A stretch of 64,000 nucleotides of DNA from Pseudoduganella sp. GTDB lineage: Bacteria > Pseudomonadota > Gammaproteobacteria > Burkholderiales > Burkholderiaceae_D. This document shows, in pieces, positions 61,896-64,000 of this stretch; position 1 is the stretch's first letter, and each line of letters begins with the position of its first letter. Under the pieces are notes generated by a model, which was not told the DNA's origin, ran no database searches, and saw only the letters and a program-made list of their open reading frames with translations. Location: assembly GCA_021323265.1 (NCBI GenBank), contig JAJTCO010000033.1, forward strand, positions 1-64,000, read 5' to 3'. The position numbers were made by a program, and so were the translations under genes.

Positions 61896-62972
61896 ATGGA
61901 CGATATCCTCGACCGCTTCCGCGCCCGCATCCAGGCGGCCAGTGCCGACGGCAGCGCGCTGCTGCTGCGTGGCGGCGGCAGCAAGGACTGGTACGGCCAG
62001 CATGTGGCGGGCGACGTGCTCGATACGCGCGCCCATGCCGGTGTCGTCGGGTACGAGCCGACGGAACTGGTGCTGACGGCACGCTGCGGCACAGCGCTGG
62101 CGGAGATCGAAGCCTTGCTGGCGGCGAACGGGCAGATGCTGGCGTTCGAACCGCCGCGCTTTGGTGCGGGATCGACCATTGGCGGCGTCGTGGCCAGCGG
62201 CTTGTCCGGACCGCGGCGCGCGTCGGCGGGCGCGTTGCGCGACTTCGTGCTGGGCGCCCAGCTGATGGACGGGCGTGGCGAGCTGCTCTCGTTCGGCGGG
62301 CAGGTGATGAAGAACGTGGCCGGCTACGACGTCGCGCGCCTGCTGGCCGGCTCGCTTGGCTCGCTGGGATTGATCACCGAGGTGTCGCTGAAAGTCCTGC
62401 CGCTGCCCCTATGCGAGGAGACCATCCGCTTCGAGATCGACGAGATCACGGCGCTGCGCTGGATGAACGAGTGGGCAGGCCGGCCCTTGCCGGTGTCGGC
62501 GACCTGCTGGCATGGCGGCTTGCTGAGCGTGCGCCTGTCGGGGGCGCAGGCGGCGCTCCGGGCGGCCCTGACGGAAATGGGCGGCGAGCGGCTGGCCGAT
62601 GGTGCCGCGTTCTGGACCGCCTTGCGCGACCAGCAGGACCGCTTCTTTGCCGCCGCGCAGGGCGGGGAGACGGAGCTGTGGCGGCTGTCGGTGCCGAGCG
62701 CCGCCAGCGCGCTGGTGCTGCGCGGCGAACAACTGATCGAGTGGGGCGGGGCGCAGCGCTGGCTGCGCGTCGAGCGCGGGGTGGCGGACGACATCCGGCG
62801 CGTCAGCGCGGCGGCGGGCGGCCACGCCACGCGCTACCGCGCACAGGGACGGGAGCTTGGCGCGGGCGCGGGGGCGTTCCATCCGCTGGCCCCGGCCGTG
62901 GCCCGCATCCACGAACGCATCAAGGCCGCCTTCGACCCGGCGGGCATTTTCAACCGCGGCCGGATGTACTGA
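61896..62972 (+). CDS. glcE: Glycolate oxidase, subunit GlcE
   Basis: A 358-residue FAD-binding subunit. It begins near MDDILDRFRARI; the FAD_binding_4 motifs are LRGGGSKDWYG, FGAGSTIGGVVASGLSGPRRA and GGQVMKNVAGYDVARL, with GSLGSLGLITEVSLKVLP. The sequence is diverged from glcD as expected of GlcE. GAGG lies upstream of the ATG. It starts two bases after glcD and ends two bases before glcF, so the three are one operon. Confidence 0.93.
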   Translation: MDDILDRFRARIQAASADGSALLLRGGGSKDWYGQHVAGDVLDTRAHAGVVGYEPTELVLTARCGTALAEIEALLAANGQMLAFEPPRFGAGSTIGGVVASGLSGPRRASAGALRDFVLGAQLMDGRGELLSFGGQVMKNVAGYDVARLLAGSLGSLGLITEVSLKVLPLPLCEETIRFEIDEITALRWMNEWAGRPLPVSATCWHGGLLSVRLSGAQAALRAALTEMGGERLADGAAFWTALRDQQDRFFAAAQGGETELWRLSVPSAASALVLRGEQLIEWGGAQRWLRVERGVADDIRRVSAAAGGHATRYRAQGRELGAGAGAFHPLAPAVARIHERIKAAFDPAGIFNRGRMY

Positions 62973-62973
62973 G

Positions 62974-64000
62974 ATGCAGACCAAGCTGGCAGACTTTATC
63001 AACGGCACGCCCGAAGGCGACGAGGCGGAAGCGATCCTGCGCGCGTGCGTCCACTGCGGCTTTTGCACCGCCACCTGTCCCACCTACCAGTTGCTGGGCG
63101 ACGAGCTGGATGGCCCGCGCGGGCGCATCTACCTGATCAAGCAGGTACTGGAAGGGGCGCCCGTCACGCGCAGCACGCAGCTGCACCTGGACCGCTGTCT
63201 GACGTGCCGCAGCTGCGAAAGCACCTGTCCCTCCGGCGTGCGCTACGGCCGCCTGGCCGACATCGGGCGCAAGGTGGTGGAGCAGCGCGTGCCGCGCGCG
63301 CTGCCCGAGCGCATCAAGCGCTACGTGCTGAAGGAAGCGCTGCCGCGCCGCTGGCTGTTCGAACCCGCGCTGCGCGCCGGCCAGCTGCTCAAGCCTTTGC
63401 TCAGCAAGCCGCTGCAGGACAAGTTGCCCGTGCGGCGCGCGGCGGGCAGCTGGCCGCAACGCGCGCATGCGCGCACGATGCTGGTGCTGGAAGGCTGCGT
63501 GCAGCCTGGGCTGGCGCCCAACATCAACGCCGCCACCGCGCGCGTGCTCGATACGCTGGGCGTGCAGCTGCTGGCCGCGCCCGGCGCCGGCTGCTGCGGC
63601 GCGCTGCGCTTCCACCTGAACGACCAGGAGGCGGCGCTGGCGGACATGCGCCGCAATATTGACGCCTGGTGGCCTTTCGTGGAGCGCGCCGAAGCGATCG
63701 TGATGACCGCCTCGGGCTGCGGCGTCACGGTCAAGGATTACGGCCACCTGCTGGCGCACGACGCCGCCTACGCCGGCAAGGCGGCGCGCATTTCCGGTAT
63801 GACGCGCGACCTGAGCGAAATCCTGCCCGGGTTCGAAGCGGACCTGGCGCAGCGCGTGCGCGCGCGGCGCGCGGGCGCCGGGGCGGATGAAGGCGCAGTG
63901 GCCTGGCATGCGCCGTGCACCCTGCAGCACGGCCAGCAGCTGCGCGGCAATGTGGAAAGCCTGCTGCGCGCCATCGGGGTGGAGGTAAGAACCTGCCGCG
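62974..64000 (+). CDS. glcF: Glycolate oxidase iron-sulfur subunit GlcF (partial, C-terminus outside window)
   Basis: The first ~342 residues of the electron-transfer subunit, which passes electrons from GlcD to the quinone pool. Two 4Fe-4S cluster motifs are intact: CVHCGFCTATCP and CLTCRSCESTCP. The first cysteine-rich CCG-type domain follows (GAGCCGALRFHLN, ASGCGVTVKDY) and the window ends soon after HAPCTLQHGQQL in the second. The family is about 410 residues, so roughly 70 are missing. The start at 62974 follows the glcE stop by one base. Confidence 0.93.
   Translation, partial: MQTKLADFINGTPEGDEAEAILRACVHCGFCTATCPTYQLLGDELDGPRGRIYLIKQVLEGAPVTRSTQLHLDRCLTCRSCESTCPSGVRYGRLADIGRKVVEQRVPRALPERIKRYVLKEALPRRWLFEPALRAGQLLKPLLSKPLQDKLPVRRAAGSWPQRAHARTMLVLEGCVQPGLAPNINAATARVLDTLGVQLLAAPGAGCCGALRFHLNDQEAALADMRRNIDAWWPFVERAEAIVMTASGCGVTVKDYGHLLAHDAAYAGKAARISGMTRDLSEILPGFEADLAQRVRARRAGAGADEGAVAWHAPCTLQHGQQLRGNVESLLRAIGVEVRTCR

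Overview
The window is a G+C-rich, gene-dense bacterial chromosome segment. Gene orders such as polA / small gene / thrB / BPSS1780-like / acyltransferase / uvrD, xseB-ispA-dxs, a riboswitch-led thiC operon, and the protein sequences themselves point to a betaproteobacterium, most likely Oxalobacteraceae (Massilia / Duganella / Janthinobacterium type). That placement is inference from gene content. I see no rRNA, tRNA, insertion sequence, prophage or CRISPR array.

Layout. 1-3.7 kb: 5' part of valS, two small secreted proteins and a TetR regulator. 3.8-14.7 kb: one long minus-strand operon, mostly with overlapping genes, resembling the acyclic-terpene-utilization (atu) pathway: AtuA-family protein, two acyl-CoA dehydrogenases, two SDRs, both geranyl/methylcrotonyl-CoA-type carboxylase subunits and an acyl-CoA ligase, but no isohexenylglutaconyl-CoA hydratase. 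14.8-18.5 kb: exported proteins (DUF4382 lipoprotein, S8 protease with PA insert, hypothetical). 18.5-23.1 kb: TPP riboswitch and thiC-thiS-thiG-thiD-thiE. 23.1-25.4 kb: ANTAR and stand-alone receiver proteins and glutathione-dependent formaldehyde dehydrogenase. 25.5-31.2 kb: an M56 (BlaR1-like) membrane peptidase behind four regularly spaced operator-like repeats, and a MHYT/PAS/GGDEF/EAL protein. 31.4-40.3 kb: GNAT, uvrD, acyltransferase, thrB and polA. 40.3-44.1 kb: LysR/aldo-keto reductase pair, Tat-exported dienelactone hydrolase, and a ZIP transporter that appears to start on ATC. 44.1-47.5 kb: four-gene type VI-style phosphorylation cassette (FHA-less TagH, PP2C phosphatase, Ser/Thr kinase, lipoprotein) with no secretion apparatus in view. 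47.5-54.1 kb: sulfurtransferase, EamA permease coupled to a Rieske oxygenase, xseB-ispA-dxs. 54.2-60.3 kb: a symmetric six-cysteine secreted peptide next to a membrane-anchored glutaredoxin, an unknown exported protein, M48 peptidase, GST, SGNH hydrolase with a divergent LysR, and cobalamin adenosyltransferase. 60.4-64 kb: glcD-glcE-glcF (cut by the window end).

Most likely under-described items: the cysteine-hairpin peptide/glutaredoxin pair, the 4 x 14-bp array upstream of the M56 gene, the orphan phosphorylation cassette, the ATC start, and the rearranged atu-like operon.
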